This document shows, piece after piece, positions 7,596 to 17,800 of a stretch of DNA of 43,140 bases; positions within the stretch are counted from its first letter, which is position 1, and every line of letters starts with the position of its first letter. The notes under the pieces were generated by a model. The model saw only the letters and a program-made list of their open reading frames with translations. It made no database searches and had not been told where the DNA came from. The DNA comes from a virus: IMG/VR virus record IMGVR_UViG_3300046512_000017, positions 1-43,140 of that record. One strand, given 5' to 3'. Made by a program: the position numbers and the translations under genes.

Positions 7596-7659
7596 CGGGG
7601 TGTAGCTCAAATAGTAGAGCGCTAAGGCGTTGCTGGTGCAAATCCAGCCACCCCGTCCA
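7596..7659 (+). other. tRNA-like element lacking a normal anticodon arm
   Basis: The 64 nt fold as a tRNA cloverleaf minus one arm. Acceptor stem CGGGGTG (7596-7602) pairs perfectly with CACCCCG (7649-7655). D-stem GCTC/GAGC encloses the loop AAATAGTA. T-stem GCTGG/CCAGC encloses the 7-base loop TGCAAAT. A discriminator T and an encoded CCA follow (7656-7659). Only 11 bases (7621-7631) occupy the space where about 23 are needed for anticodon arm and variable loop, so no decoding arm is possible. The D-loop also lacks the usual GG. It may be a decayed tRNA or an RNase P-type mRNA processing element upstream of the capsid gene. Confidence 0.7.
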
Positions 7660-7755
7660 AACCTTCCGAACGTTCGAGCAAGTCACACTGTCCTTTTTAG
7701 GCGGTGACTAACGCGCACTGCGCACTCCCCGAACATCGTAAGGACATCTACTGTA
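7660..7755 (+). promoter_or_regulatory. Capsid gene leader with inverted repeats
   Basis: The leader has a GAACGTTC palindrome (near 7667), an AGTCAC...GTGACT inverted repeat around a T-rich loop (about 7680-7709), and GCGC-ACT-GCGC just after. AAGGA sits about 12 bases before the capsid ATG. No copy of the AGGTYCCCCCCTAGC motif is present, so the capsid gene has no visible dedicated phage promoter of that type. Confidence 0.45.
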
Positions 7756-8679
7756 ATGGCTAACGCTATCGTATCTCCATTGGGTCAGGCCAACGGCGCA
7801 GGCGCATCTGATGCACTGTTTCTCAAGGTCGCCACTGGCGAAATCATCACCGCTTTCTCGCGTACTTCGCAGTTCGTAGACAAGCATCAGGTCCGCACCA
7901 TTGCCAACGGCAAGTCGGCTTCCTTCTACGCAACGGGCCGTTCGAACAACGCTGCCTACCACACCCCAGGCACCGAAGTTCTCGGCGGCACGATCCCGGT
8001 CAACGAAGTCGTCATCACCATCGACGACCTCCTGCTGACCTCGACGTTCATCGCGAACATCGAAGAAGCCAAGCTCCACGTTGACGTCCGTGGCGAGTTC
8101 ACGAAGCAGATGGGCGAAGAACTCGCTCAGGCCTTCGACAGGAACGTTGCCATCAACGGCGTCCTCGCTGCACGTCAGACTGCTCGCGTCACTGGTCTCC
8201 CCGGTGGTGGCAAGCTGGTTGGTTCCACGTTCCTCACGGACGCTCAGGCATTCGCTGACGCCCACTTCGATGCTGCCGCTGTGCTCGATGACAAGTTCAT
8301 TCCGTCCACGGAACGCTACTCGTACATGAAGCCCGCGCAGTACTACGCCCTCGTCAAGACGACCAAGGTCATCAACAAGGACTGGGGTGGCGAAGGTTCG
8401 TACGCAAGCGGCACGGTCGCCATGATCGCGGAAATCCTCCCGGTCAAGACGGCTAACCTGCCGAACACCAACATCGTCACCGGCAAGTACCTCGGTGACT
8501 TCACGAAGACTGCCGGTCTGATCACGCACCGCTCTGCGGTTGGCACGGTCAAGCTGATGGATCTCAAGGCCGAGAACGAATACCAGATCTCGCGTCAGGG
8601 TCACCTGTTCGTCGCCAAGTACGCCATGGGCCACGGTCCTGTGCGTTGCGAAGGTGCCATCGAACTCGCCACCGCCTAA
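7756..8679 (+). CDS. Major capsid protein, T7 gp10A-like
   Basis: A 307-residue HK97-fold capsid protein, slightly shorter than T7 gp10A (345). Family-like segments include an N-terminal helix with LFLKVATGEIITAFSRTSQFVDKHQVRTIANGKSASF, the E-loop/spine region VITIDDLLLTSTFIANIEEAKLHVDVRGEFTKQMGEELAQAFDRNV, and YYALVKTTKVINKDWGG. There is no sign of a gp10B-type frameshift product, because the gene ends close to a terminator. Codon choice is strongly biased to C-ending codons, consistent with very high expression. Confidence 0.96.
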   Translation: MANAIVSPLGQANGAGASDALFLKVATGEIITAFSRTSQFVDKHQVRTIANGKSASFYATGRSNNAAYHTPGTEVLGGTIPVNEVVITIDDLLLTSTFIANIEEAKLHVDVRGEFTKQMGEELAQAFDRNVAINGVLAARQTARVTGLPGGGKLVGSTFLTDAQAFADAHFDAAAVLDDKFIPSTERYSYMKPAQYYALVKTTKVINKDWGGEGSYASGTVAMIAEILPVKTANLPNTNIVTGKYLGDFTKTAGLITHRSAVGTVKLMDLKAENEYQISRQGHLFVAKYAMGHGPVRCEGAIELATA

Positions 8680-8689
8680 TTTCTCCCAG

Positions 8690-8720
8690 CCGGGGTCCCT
8701 CACGGGGCCTCGGTTTTTTT
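8690..8720 (+). terminator. Rho-independent terminator after the capsid gene
   Basis: The sequence CCGGGGTCCCTCACGGGGCC... folds into a long GC-rich hairpin (CCGGGG against CCTCGG with one G-T pair, plus CCC/GGG inside) followed by seven T. T7 has its late terminator T-phi at exactly this point, downstream of gene 10, to reduce expression of the tail genes. Confidence 0.9.
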
Positions 8721-8736
8721 CGTCAAAGGAACCCTT

Positions 8737-9330
8737 ATGTCTTCACTTGCTGGCTTAACGCCACTCACGGAGCTTGAGGCGATCAACATTATGCTCGCCA
8801 CCACGGCATCCAGTCCGATCTCTACGCTGGATGAGAACGAGATAACCGACGCCTCCCTAGCTCGAAATACCCTACGTGCGACCCTTGTCGAAGTGCAGAC
8901 GCAAGGGCTCTCGTTCAACAATGAGACCGGCTACATGATCGCCCCCGATCAGGACGGCTACATCATCCTGCCCCGCAACACCTTGAGGGTGGACACGGAC
9001 GGAGCAAACGCCCCGACCAACGTGGTCCAGCGTGGCACCAAGCTCTACAACAAGGACGACCATACCTACATCTGGCCAGCCTCGGTCAGCCTTGACATCA
9101 CCTTCGGTCTCGATTTCGAGGATCTCCCACCTTACGTGGCCAACTTCTGTGTCATCCGTGCTGCTCGCCGGTATCAGGACCAGTACTTCGGTGACGCCGC
9201 TGTTCACTCCTATACCCTGAACGACGAGATGGTGGCCCAGGCTGCTATGATGAATGCCGAGATCGAGACGGCTGACCCGAACATGCTGACCGACAGCCAG
9301 TTCATGCAGGGCCTCCTTGCACGTCGCTAA
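8737..9330 (+). CDS. Tail tubular protein A, T7 gp11-like
   Basis: A 197-residue protein, matching T7 gp11 (196). It would form the adaptor ring below the portal. The N-terminal segment LTELEAINIMLATTASSPISTLDE and C-terminal ANFCVIRAARRYQDQYFGD are typical of the family, as is the ALRNTL-like DASLARNTLRATLVEVQTQG helix. The gene is preceded by AAAGGAACCC and ends in a TAATG overlap with tail tube B. Confidence 0.95.
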   Translation: MSSLAGLTPLTELEAINIMLATTASSPISTLDENEITDASLARNTLRATLVEVQTQGLSFNNETGYMIAPDQDGYIILPRNTLRVDTDGANAPTNVVQRGTKLYNKDDHTYIWPASVSLDITFGLDFEDLPPYVANFCVIRAARRYQDQYFGDAAVHSYTLNDEMVAQAAMMNAEIETADPNMLTDSQFMQGLLARR

Positions 9331-11780
9331 TGTCGCGCATCTCCGGTACTATCTCCAACTTCATCAATGGCGTCTCGCAGCAGGCTATGGCCCTGCGTAT
9401 GGCGTCTCAGGGTGACCTGCAAATCAACTCGCATTCCACGATTGTCGATGGTCTCATCAAGAGGCCTCCGCTCATCCGTGGCCCGCAGCTCGTCGGTGAC
9501 TTCACAGCCAACCCGATCCACTGCCACCCGATCAACCGTGACGCCAATGAGCGCTACGAGACGATCTGGTCCAAGACAGGCGTCCGCGTCTTCACGCTCG
9601 ATGGGCAGGAACGTCAGGTCAACTACTCGGGTGGTCTCCAGTACCTGCAATACGCAGGCACACCAAAGGAACCCCCGTATCGTACGGCCACCATTGGCGA
9701 CTACACATACCTTACGAACACCCAGAGATCCGTTCTGATGGACGCGGGTGTGCTCGAACGGGCGCAGCCTTACGAGGCGATGGTCTACGTCTTGGCCGGC
9801 AACTACGGCAAGACCTACAACATCTCAGTCAACGGCACTCTCGTGGCCAGCTACTCGACGCCTGACGGTACCTCTGGTGCCCAAAGCCCCGGCGTGGATA
9901 CGGCCTACATCGCGAGGCGTCTGGCTACCGGCGAAACCAAGGACCTTGGCCTGACGGTCAACGGTGCTGTCGCGTGGACCTACAAGGCAACCGACAAGAA
10001 CCTAGCGGCTTCCCTCGGTGGCACCATGGTCGTCACGGCTGGCAAGGGTGTGATCTACATGTCATCAGGAACTCCGTTCACGGTGACCGTCGAGGACGGC
10101 TACAACGGCCACGCCATGAAGGCCATCCAGTACGAGACGCAGGACTTCTCAGATCTCCCAGCATTCGGGTTCCCCGGTGTGGCGATCAAGGTCAAGGGTT
10201 CCGTCACGACGGCATACGACGACTACTATGTCCGCTTCACGCCGAACGATGGAACCTGGGGTATCACTGGTGGCCGCTGGGTCGAATGCGCCAAGCCGGG
10301 GAGCCGTCTGGCCTTCGATGCGGAAACCATGCCACACGCCCTAGTGCGCCAGTCTGACGGCACATTCAGCTTCGGCCCTGTGACATGGGAACGCCGCCGC
10401 TGCGGTGACGAAGTGACCAGCCCAAGCCCGTCTTTCGTTGGGGCACCAATCAATGACATCTTCTGGTTTAAGAACCGGCTGGGCTTCCTGTCCGGTGAGA
10501 ACTCCATCCTCGGTAGGGCTGGTGGTCCGTTCGATTGGTGGAAGACGACGGCTACGACAACCATGGACGACGATCCAATCGACGTGGCCTCCTCGGAGAC
10601 CGATGTGTCCGTGCTGAGATCCGCCGTGGGCTTTGCCGATCGATTGATCCTGTTCGCAGATCAGTCACAGGCGATGCTGGCTGGCAATGACACGCTGACC
10701 TACAAGACGGTGAACATCAAACCCTCGACAGCCTACAGCATGTCGTCGCGCTGCCGTCCGGTGGTCAACGGCGACAACGTCTACTTCCCGGTGAAGCGCG
10801 GTCAGTTCTCCATGATCCGCGAGTACACCATCGACCCCGCAAGTGACCTTGGTAAAGCCGAGGACATCACAGGGAACGTCCCGCAGTACCTGAAGGGTGA
10901 CGTGATCAAGATGCGAGCCTCTACCCATGAGGACATCGTGGTCGTCCAGACCGACGAGGGTGGCGGCGGGTTGTACGTCTACAAGTACTTCTATCAAGAC
11001 CGCAGCAAGGTTCAGTCCTCGTGGTCGCGCTGGGAGTTCACTGACGTCACCAACATCTTCGACTTCTGGTTCATCGAGAGCAAGCTCTACGTCCTGTTAC
11101 AGACGACCTCAGGTCGCGTGTGGTTGGAGACGGTGGACATTCAGGCAGGCAACGTTGACGACGGGATGACCTTCCTCGTGAACCTCGATCACCGTATCGT
11201 GCTGCCGGGGACTGGACGAACCTACGACCCAATCACCGACAGGACCACGGTCACCGCAGATCTCACTGGTAGCACCTACGTTCTCGTAAGTGGCGCTGGT
11301 GGATCGTCGCTTGGACCGGGGCTGCTTCTGCACCCCTTGAGCATAACCTCGACCACCTTCAAGCTCGTCGGTGACCTACGTGACCTACCGATCTACGTCG
11401 GGCGGGACTACACCTCACGGTTCAGGCTCTCGACCATCTACCTCAGGGAGCAGGGTCCGCAAGGCAACCCCATCGTCCGAACCGAGGGCAGGCTCCAGTT
11501 GGTCAAGCTGCTCGTCCGCTACGGCAAGACCGCCTACCTTCGGGCAGAGGTCACGCTTCAGGGGATGGCGATGCGGGCCTACGCGACCAATGGCCGTGTC
11601 ATGGGCGACCCGATGAACCGCGCCGACAACATCACGTTGGGCGACGGTGTCCTTTCGGTCCCACTGCTGGCCCAGAACGACAAGGTTGCTGTTGAGCTAA
11701 TCAACGACAGCTACCTCCCATCCTCGATCATCTCTGCGGAGTGGATCGCCAACTTCAACTACAAAACCAAGAGGGTCTAA
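9330..11780 (+). CDS. Tail tubular protein B (nozzle), T7 gp12-like
   Basis: An 816-residue beta-rich protein, close to T7 gp12 (794). The start MSRISGTISNFINGVSQQAMALRMASQGDLQINS and the phrases GLIKRPP, YTYLTNT, FWFKNRLGFLSGENSI, MDDDPIDV and SSRCRPVVNGDNVYFP are hallmarks of the family. It would form the hexameric nozzle of the short tail. It is coupled to the genes before and after by one-base TAATG overlaps. Confidence 0.96.
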   Translation: MSRISGTISNFINGVSQQAMALRMASQGDLQINSHSTIVDGLIKRPPLIRGPQLVGDFTANPIHCHPINRDANERYETIWSKTGVRVFTLDGQERQVNYSGGLQYLQYAGTPKEPPYRTATIGDYTYLTNTQRSVLMDAGVLERAQPYEAMVYVLAGNYGKTYNISVNGTLVASYSTPDGTSGAQSPGVDTAYIARRLATGETKDLGLTVNGAVAWTYKATDKNLAASLGGTMVVTAGKGVIYMSSGTPFTVTVEDGYNGHAMKAIQYETQDFSDLPAFGFPGVAIKVKGSVTTAYDDYYVRFTPNDGTWGITGGRWVECAKPGSRLAFDAETMPHALVRQSDGTFSFGPVTWERRRCGDEVTSPSPSFVGAPINDIFWFKNRLGFLSGENSILGRAGGPFDWWKTTATTTMDDDPIDVASSETDVSVLRSAVGFADRLILFADQSQAMLAGNDTLTYKTVNIKPSTAYSMSSRCRPVVNGDNVYFPVKRGQFSMIREYTIDPASDLGKAEDITGNVPQYLKGDVIKMRASTHEDIVVVQTDEGGGGLYVYKYFYQDRSKVQSSWSRWEFTDVTNIFDFWFIESKLYVLLQTTSGRVWLETVDIQAGNVDDGMTFLVNLDHRIVLPGTGRTYDPITDRTTVTADLTGSTYVLVSGAGGSSLGPGLLLHPLSITSTTFKLVGDLRDLPIYVGRDYTSRFRLSTIYLREQGPQGNPIVRTEGRLQLVKLLVRYGKTAYLRAEVTLQGMAMRAYATNGRVMGDPMNRADNITLGDGVLSVPLLAQNDKVAVELINDSYLPSSIISAEWIANFNYKTKRV

Positions 11781-12247
11781 TGATCACCTTTCGTGAGGCT
11801 ACGGTGGCCGACATGGTCGCCCTGGCCCCACGTCTGCGACCCGAGGACCGTGCCGAGTGCTTAGCTGCATCCGGCGTGGCTCCTGAGATCTCCTTGCCTG
11901 CTTCGGTTGGCATGGGTCCATCGTGGGTGTGGAGCGTTGACGGCAGACCAGAGTGCGCCATAGGCGTCATCCCTGTCGACAATGTCCCCTCCACGGGGGC
12001 CGTATGGATGCTAGCGTCCAATGAAATCCTCAAGCACGTCCGGTACATGGTGAAGAACCTGCCTGACGTGATCGACATGTTGCACGGCCACTTCCCGCTC
12101 CTTGGGAACTACGTGGATGTCCGCAACACCACCCACATCTCATTCATCAAGCACTGTGGCTTCTCGCTCCTCAGGGTCATCCCCGACCATGGCGTAGAGC
12201 GCAGACCATTCATCGAATTTGCGAAACTAAGGAACTCACATGTGTGA
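11780..12247 (+). CDS. Internal virion protein A, T7 gp13-like
   Basis: A 155-residue protein between tail tube B and the gp14-like gene, where T7 has gene 13. N-terminal TFREATVADMVALAPRLR and C-terminal GNYVDVRNTTHISFIKHCGFSLL resemble the gp13 family and the general GNAT acetyltransferase layout (T7: YVWVGNTSHIRFLKTIGA). Catalysis is doubtful; the family acts in virion assembly. The start is the ATG sharing a base with the previous stop. It overlaps the next gene by 8 bases. Confidence 0.85.
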   Translation: MITFREATVADMVALAPRLRPEDRAECLAASGVAPEISLPASVGMGPSWVWSVDGRPECAIGVIPVDNVPSTGAVWMLASNEILKHVRYMVKNLPDVIDMLHGHFPLLGNYVDVRNTTHISFIKHCGFSLLRVIPDHGVERRPFIEFAKLRNSHV

Positions 12248-12767
12248 TCCAGTATCGCTTGCCACCTTCGCCATCGGGGCCGCAAGCCAAGTCACCAGCT
12301 ATATGGGCGCAAGCGCAGAGGCTAAGGCGCAGAACCAGTTGGCGGAGAATAACCGTATCGAGGCCAATCGTGCCGCGACGGACCAGTACGCATCCATCCA
12401 AGAGCGAATGCTTCAGGAGAAGGCTGCCGCTGGCAGGGAACTGGAGAACACCAACACGGAAGCCGCAAAGGCCCGAGGTACAGCTCAGGTTACCTCAGGT
12501 GAGGCAGGTGTCACCGGGATCTCCGTGGACAGCCTTCTTGCCGACTACAACGCCCAGCAGGGGAAGTTCGAGCGGACCAACGAGCAGAACCTCAAGATGA
12601 CGCAGGACAGCCTCCGCGACCAGTTGAAGGGCGTCAAGGCTAACACCGAAGGCCGCATCAACTCAGTCCAGAAGGCCCGTAAGCCTTCGTTCCTCCCATA
12701 CGCCATTGGGGTCGCAAGTAGCGGTCTCGACGCATACACCGCCAACACCAAGAGGAGGGTCGAATAA
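12240..12767 (+). CDS. Internal virion protein B, T7 gp14-like
   Basis: A 175-residue protein, near T7 gp14 (196). It begins MCDPVSLATFAIGAASQVTSYMGASAEAKAQNQLA and continues as a long Ala/Gln/Glu-rich helix, then a Lys/Arg-rich end. The hydrophobic N-terminal helix and coiled-coil body are typical of gp14, which is ejected first and forms the outer-membrane part of the ejection channel. It is followed by the gp15-like gene in a TAATG overlap. Confidence 0.9.
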   Translation: MCDPVSLATFAIGAASQVTSYMGASAEAKAQNQLAENNRIEANRAATDQYASIQERMLQEKAAAGRELENTNTEAAKARGTAQVTSGEAGVTGISVDSLLADYNAQQGKFERTNEQNLKMTQDSLRDQLKGVKANTEGRINSVQKARKPSFLPYAIGVASSGLDAYTANTKRRVE

Positions 12768-14782
12768 TGGCCAACGGTCGCGTAGAAGTTAACACAGACC
12801 TACAGCTCAACACCCAGATCCGACCACAGGCCACCGCAGTGGACACCTTCGCCGCCCCGGCGCAGGCACCTATGGACAAGAACCTCGAACGTCTGTCACA
12901 GGCCCTCGCGGGGTTCAGCACGTCCATCGACAGCTATGGTCAGGTGGCCGCAATCAAGGACAAGGCTGCGTCTGATGAAGCGTTCAAGCTTGAGAAGGCT
13001 CGCCGCTCAGGTCTCTCGTGGGAACAGCTCCAGGCTGAACGCGCCGCCGGTACCCTCAAGGCGTATCAGGACCCAATCAAGCAGTCTGGCATCGAGTCCA
13101 TCGACGGCTTGGTCAGGGGTCGCGCCCTTACTGAGCAGATGACGAACCACCTCAAGACCGAGTACGATCCTGCTAAGGACGGCTCCGTTCGCGACTACGT
13201 TCAGAAGATGCAGAGGGAAGCCATCGTCGGGATGACGGACGCGCAGGCCACTCAAGTCCTGACGCAGTCCAACAGCGTGTCCGAATGGGGTGAAGGCTAC
13301 CTGAACGACAAGGCGAACACCAAGATAGTCGATGATGCCAAGACCTCTGCGTACCAGTACATGGACACGCAGGTTGCCGATGGCGTTAAGACCAACATGG
13401 CACCTGCCGACATCGCCAAGCAGATCTGGTCCAACTACAACAACAAGTCCACCAAGGGATTCCTCGGGGTAGACCAGAAGGACCTCGACAACTCGACCAT
13501 CGCCATCGCCCGCAACTACGCGGACAAGCACCCAGAGGTCGCCATTGCGCTCCTCACGACCCCGAAGACGGGGGATGACGGCAAGGTTCTATCACTGCTG
13601 GATGATCCGAACCGCAGGGAACTGGCAGACAACATCATCGCCACAGCCAATCGGACCCTCGACCTCCATGAGAAGGCCCAGATCGAGACCGACTTAGGTA
13701 CGGCTGCGCTAGCCGCGTTGGAGGGCAAGAGCCTCAATGGTGTCCGCGACGAGGTCAAGCACACAACTCGCGGTACCGAGGTCAAGATGTCGGCTGAGGA
13801 ACTGAAGAAGAAGGGCGTCCAGCTCTACCTCGACAACGTCTCTCCCCAGCTCCAGAAGGATCTCCACGAGAGCGACGAGCAGCGCATACAGCGTGAGTTT
13901 CTCACCTTGAACAGCGCAGGCCAGCAGCACCCATTCATCAAGGGTGAGGTCAACGGCATCAATGCTCTGGCCACCCCGGTCACCATGTCCGACCCAGAGG
14001 CCCGCGATAAGCTCCTGTCACGCACCCACCGTGCCGTCTGGCTGATGAACGTCGGTAAGAACAGCGGCATCGACTACATGAGTGACGAGAAGGACCGGAA
14101 GTTCGCTCAGGCGTTCTCGACGTTCAAGCGTGTGCCCAATCGTGAGGGCAAGACCATGACCGATGATGAGGCCCTGACGGCAGCTATGGAAACCACCAAT
14201 CCCTCCGTGGGTGGCGTGGGTGGCCTTAGCCGTGACGCACAGGACCGCATCAACGAGAAGGTCCGTGACGACATCGCTACTCGACCTGGGTTGCTCTGGG
14301 GTCGCCGTGGTGCCACGCCAAAGAACTTCTCAGTTCCGCAGCAGATGGTCACCGATCTGGCCACCAAGTACATCGTCGGTGGCAACATGGGCGAGGACGA
14401 GGCCATTGAGGCGGCGGTCGATTCCGTCTCCAAATCAGTCTTCACCTACAACGGTGTCGTCTTGACCAAGCCACAGGGCTTCATGGTCAACGAGGACTTC
14501 GAAGAGGTCGTTGATGCAAACATCGACAAATGGTCTGCGGAGAACCCAAAGACCTTGCGGGACAACCACATCAGCAGCTCCGCTGACCTTGCCATCAAGG
14601 AGATCAACGATCCCTACGGCAACAACAGTGGCGGCAGGTTCCGTCTAGTCCACGCCGACGACCTCATGCCCGTCCGAGACGACGATGGTAACCCCGTGAT
14701 CATCTCGGTCCAGCAGCTCCGCGAGGAGAAGGCTGCGGCCAAGGACAAGAAGAACCGTCAGGCAATCCACGACACCCAATAA
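12767..14782 (+). CDS. Internal virion protein C, T7 gp15-like
   Basis: A 671-residue, mainly helical protein (T7 gp15 is 747). N-terminal LERLSQALAGFSTSIDSYGQVAAIKDKAASDEAF and GLSWEQLQAERAAGTLKAYQDPIKQSGIESIDG match the family pattern. With gp14 and gp16 it would build the internal core and, after ejection, the trans-envelope channel. The C-terminus (about 560-671) is charged. It is the second of the three core genes in T7 order. Confidence 0.9.
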   Translation: MANGRVEVNTDLQLNTQIRPQATAVDTFAAPAQAPMDKNLERLSQALAGFSTSIDSYGQVAAIKDKAASDEAFKLEKARRSGLSWEQLQAERAAGTLKAYQDPIKQSGIESIDGLVRGRALTEQMTNHLKTEYDPAKDGSVRDYVQKMQREAIVGMTDAQATQVLTQSNSVSEWGEGYLNDKANTKIVDDAKTSAYQYMDTQVADGVKTNMAPADIAKQIWSNYNNKSTKGFLGVDQKDLDNSTIAIARNYADKHPEVAIALLTTPKTGDDGKVLSLLDDPNRRELADNIIATANRTLDLHEKAQIETDLGTAALAALEGKSLNGVRDEVKHTTRGTEVKMSAEELKKKGVQLYLDNVSPQLQKDLHESDEQRIQREFLTLNSAGQQHPFIKGEVNGINALATPVTMSDPEARDKLLSRTHRAVWLMNVGKNSGIDYMSDEKDRKFAQAFSTFKRVPNREGKTMTDDEALTAAMETTNPSVGGVGGLSRDAQDRINEKVRDDIATRPGLLWGRRGATPKNFSVPQQMVTDLATKYIVGGNMGEDEAIEAAVDSVSKSVFTYNGVVLTKPQGFMVNEDFEEVVDANIDKWSAENPKTLRDNHISSSADLAIKEINDPYGNNSGGRFRLVHADDLMPVRDDDGNPVIISVQQLREEKAAAKDKKNRQAIHDTQ

Positions 14783-14801
14783 CCTAACATAGGAGGCCCG
14801 T

Positions 14802-17800
14802 TTGAGGCTCACATCAGATCAAGTTGTTTCCGGCCTCGTTCAGCGCGGCGTACCCGACCACGTCGCCAAGGGCGTTGCCATGAACTTCGGTGACGAGAGT
14901 GGCCTCGACACGGGCGTCCAAGAGATTAACCCCAAGGCTGGCCGTGGTGGCTTTGGTCTCGCACAGTGGACCGGCCCACGCCGTGTCGCTCTGGAGCAGT
15001 ACGCTGCTGCCAACGGTAAGTCCGTGGACGATACCGACACGCAGCTCGACTACTTCATGGAAGAGAACAAAGGACCGGAGGCCCAAGCATGGGCTGCTGT
15101 CCTGAACACCAAGGATGACAAGGAAGCAGCCGCAGCCTTCGTCACCCATTGGGAGCGCCCAGCTCCTGAACATCTCGCAGCGCGGGTGTCCAAGTACACA
15201 GGTGGCGCAGGCTTCTTGGCCGGTACCGAAGTCAACCTTCAGGCCGACACGTCTGCCATCGACCACGAACCTCGTGCTGAAGATCCTGAGGAGACTAGCC
15301 TCTGGCAGCTCCAGAAGGACGCCTTCAATCAGGAAAGCACTCTCGCCTACCTACTGAACAGCAACCCATACCGTGACGACCCAGACTTCAAGCCATACTC
15401 GGAAGAGCAGCGGCTAAACGACCTGACGTCCCGTGGTCTCGACCCTGAGCATTACGCCAAGTTCACAGGCGGCGCTACGTCGGCAGAAGGCTACAACCGT
15501 CAGCTCCAGAACGCCGTGGAAGACAATGAACGCCTGAAGCGTCTCCAAGGTGCAGGCATGACCGGCGCTGCCCTACAGATTGCCAACCAGTTCCTCGACC
15601 CAGTATCCCTAGCCACCGATGTGGCCGTGGGTGCGGTCGCGCCTCAGATCGTCTTTGGCAAGAGGGCTGGGCAGGTATCTAAGGTACTCGTCGGTGCCCT
15701 GAGCGCTGGCTCCGGTGCAGCAGCATCGACCGGCCTCAACTACGCTGTCAACCCGAATGCCACCAAGGCCGATCTCCTGATGGGCGTGGCGTTTGGTATA
15801 GGTGTCGGTGGCATGGCTGGTAAGCTTATGTCCCGTGCGGCAACCATGGACGAAGGTGCTGCCCTACAGAGGATCGGCCAGCGAACCATTGATGAGCACG
15901 AAGGCGTCAAGCTTGGTGGCTCTGGTTTCGGTGGTGCTGCTCCTTCAGGGGTCAACGAACCGAGGCTCCCGTTCGAGGCACCGATCTCCGAACTGAACCA
16001 TGATGATATCGCCAAGTCAGCCTTCGGCGCTGTTCGTAACGATCTGGCAGTCCAGTTCGATAAGTCTGAGCTGGTCACCACACGTGCCCTCGGTGGCGCT
16101 CTGGTGCAGGAAGGTGTCGGCAAGGTTGGCGGTGCAATCAACGGTAAGGCTGCATCTGAGGAAGCTGAGAACTTCTTCACCGAGTTCCGCAGCGTCTACT
16201 TCCGTACCTACAAGGCTCAGCTCCAGAAGGTCTTCGACAAGGAAGGCGCTGGCATGACTGACAGGTTCTGGAAGGGTACGACCGAACGCAAGTTCAACGA
16301 CGAGGTGGACCGCTATGTCCGCGACAGCACCTACATGGGCGGTGACAAATACAGCGAGGAAGTCCGCGCCGTTGGTAAGGTCATCCGCAGCAACCTCAAG
16401 GAACTGAACCAGCTTCAGAAGAACCCATGGAAGCGTGAGGGCCTCGAAGGTCGCTCTGTCTTTGGGCATGAGGACATCCCAGACAACGCCTACTACATGC
16501 CGCGTGAGTGGCAGTCAGCCAAGATCGCTGCGGCCTACCACACGTACGCCAAGGGGACCCTAGACGACCTGTTCTACGGGGCCTTCAAATCAGCCAACGC
16601 CACCATGGAAGAGGCACCGCTGCGTAAGCTGGCCCAGGGTTTCACCAAGAGCCTAACCGACCGCAGCCTCGGCCTGGACGATAACTTCATCAGGACGATG
16701 TCTGGCGACAACATTGATGAGATGACCGAGATACTGGTCAAGCATAAGGGCCTGTCAGAGGAAGATGCGGCCGAAATCGCTGAGAGCTTCCGTAAGGTTC
16801 CTCAGGGTGACGCCGGTCGCGATGTCCACCAGAGACGCCGGTCGATCCTAGATGAGGACTTCCAGCTACAGTACAAGCCAATGACGGCACATGGCGTCAC
16901 TGACGATCAGCCGCTGTCCATCCGCGACTTCTTCAACACCGACGCCACCTCAGTCCTCGACAGGTACACTCGTAACGCAGCGGGCAACCTAGCAATGGCC
17001 CGTATCCGCGTGGCCGATCCAAAGACTGGAAAGCTCGTCATCGACGGACTGACCAGCCAGACGGAGATAGACGACTACATCAAGCGTATCCGCCAAGAGG
17101 CTGCTGACAATAAGCATGTCACCAAGCAGCAGGTGGAGAAGGACATCAAGAACGTCGAACTCGCGATCAACTCCATCAAAGGCCATCACATCGACGGTCT
17201 TGAGGGAACGGAGCTGGGCTTCTGGCTTCGATCGATACGCAAGTTCAACTTCTCTCGCATCATGAACCAAGCTGGCTTCGCGGCCATCCCAGAGATCGGG
17301 AACATCGTGGGCGGTGCAGGGCTTAAGGCCGCTCTGTCGCAGATGCCTGCTGTCCGACGCATGATCAATGGCGCTGGCGAGCTTGCCCTCAAGGATGGGC
17401 TGGCCGACGACATCGAGTACGCACTAGGCATTGGCACTGAAAGGCTGAACCGATACAGGGCAAGCGACGTCTACGACGACGTCCTGTCTACGGTTGACGA
17501 TGGTTCGAGAGGCTGGCGTGACCATGTAAGCAACGCCCTTGAGCATGCCAACAGGGTCACCGCAGACGCCTCGGGGATGACGTTCATCGACGCTACGACA
17601 CGTCGGTGGGCATCCAAGGCCATCATCCAGAACTTCGCCAACATGGCAAGGAAGGGTAAGGGCATCACTCCCCAGAGACTGGCCGATCTAGGCATCGACG
17701 GCGAGATGTCCAAGCGCATCATGGCTGAGCTTAAGAACCCTGACTTCATACCAATGAATGGTCAGAAGGTTGCTGGCCTGAAGTTCGCTGGGGCCAAGGA

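Noticed and set aside
7596-7659. The tRNA-like element as the phage attachment core
   Set aside because: Both acceptor strands are present, unlike the usual 3' tRNA fragment in attP, and it lies about 23 kb from int, where the arm-site cluster is. It cannot be excluded without prophage junctions.
7708-8703. 331-residue minus-strand frame across the capsid gene
   Set aside because: It is the antisense shadow of a gene with strongly biased codons. It has no ribosome site, and all other genes are on the + strand.
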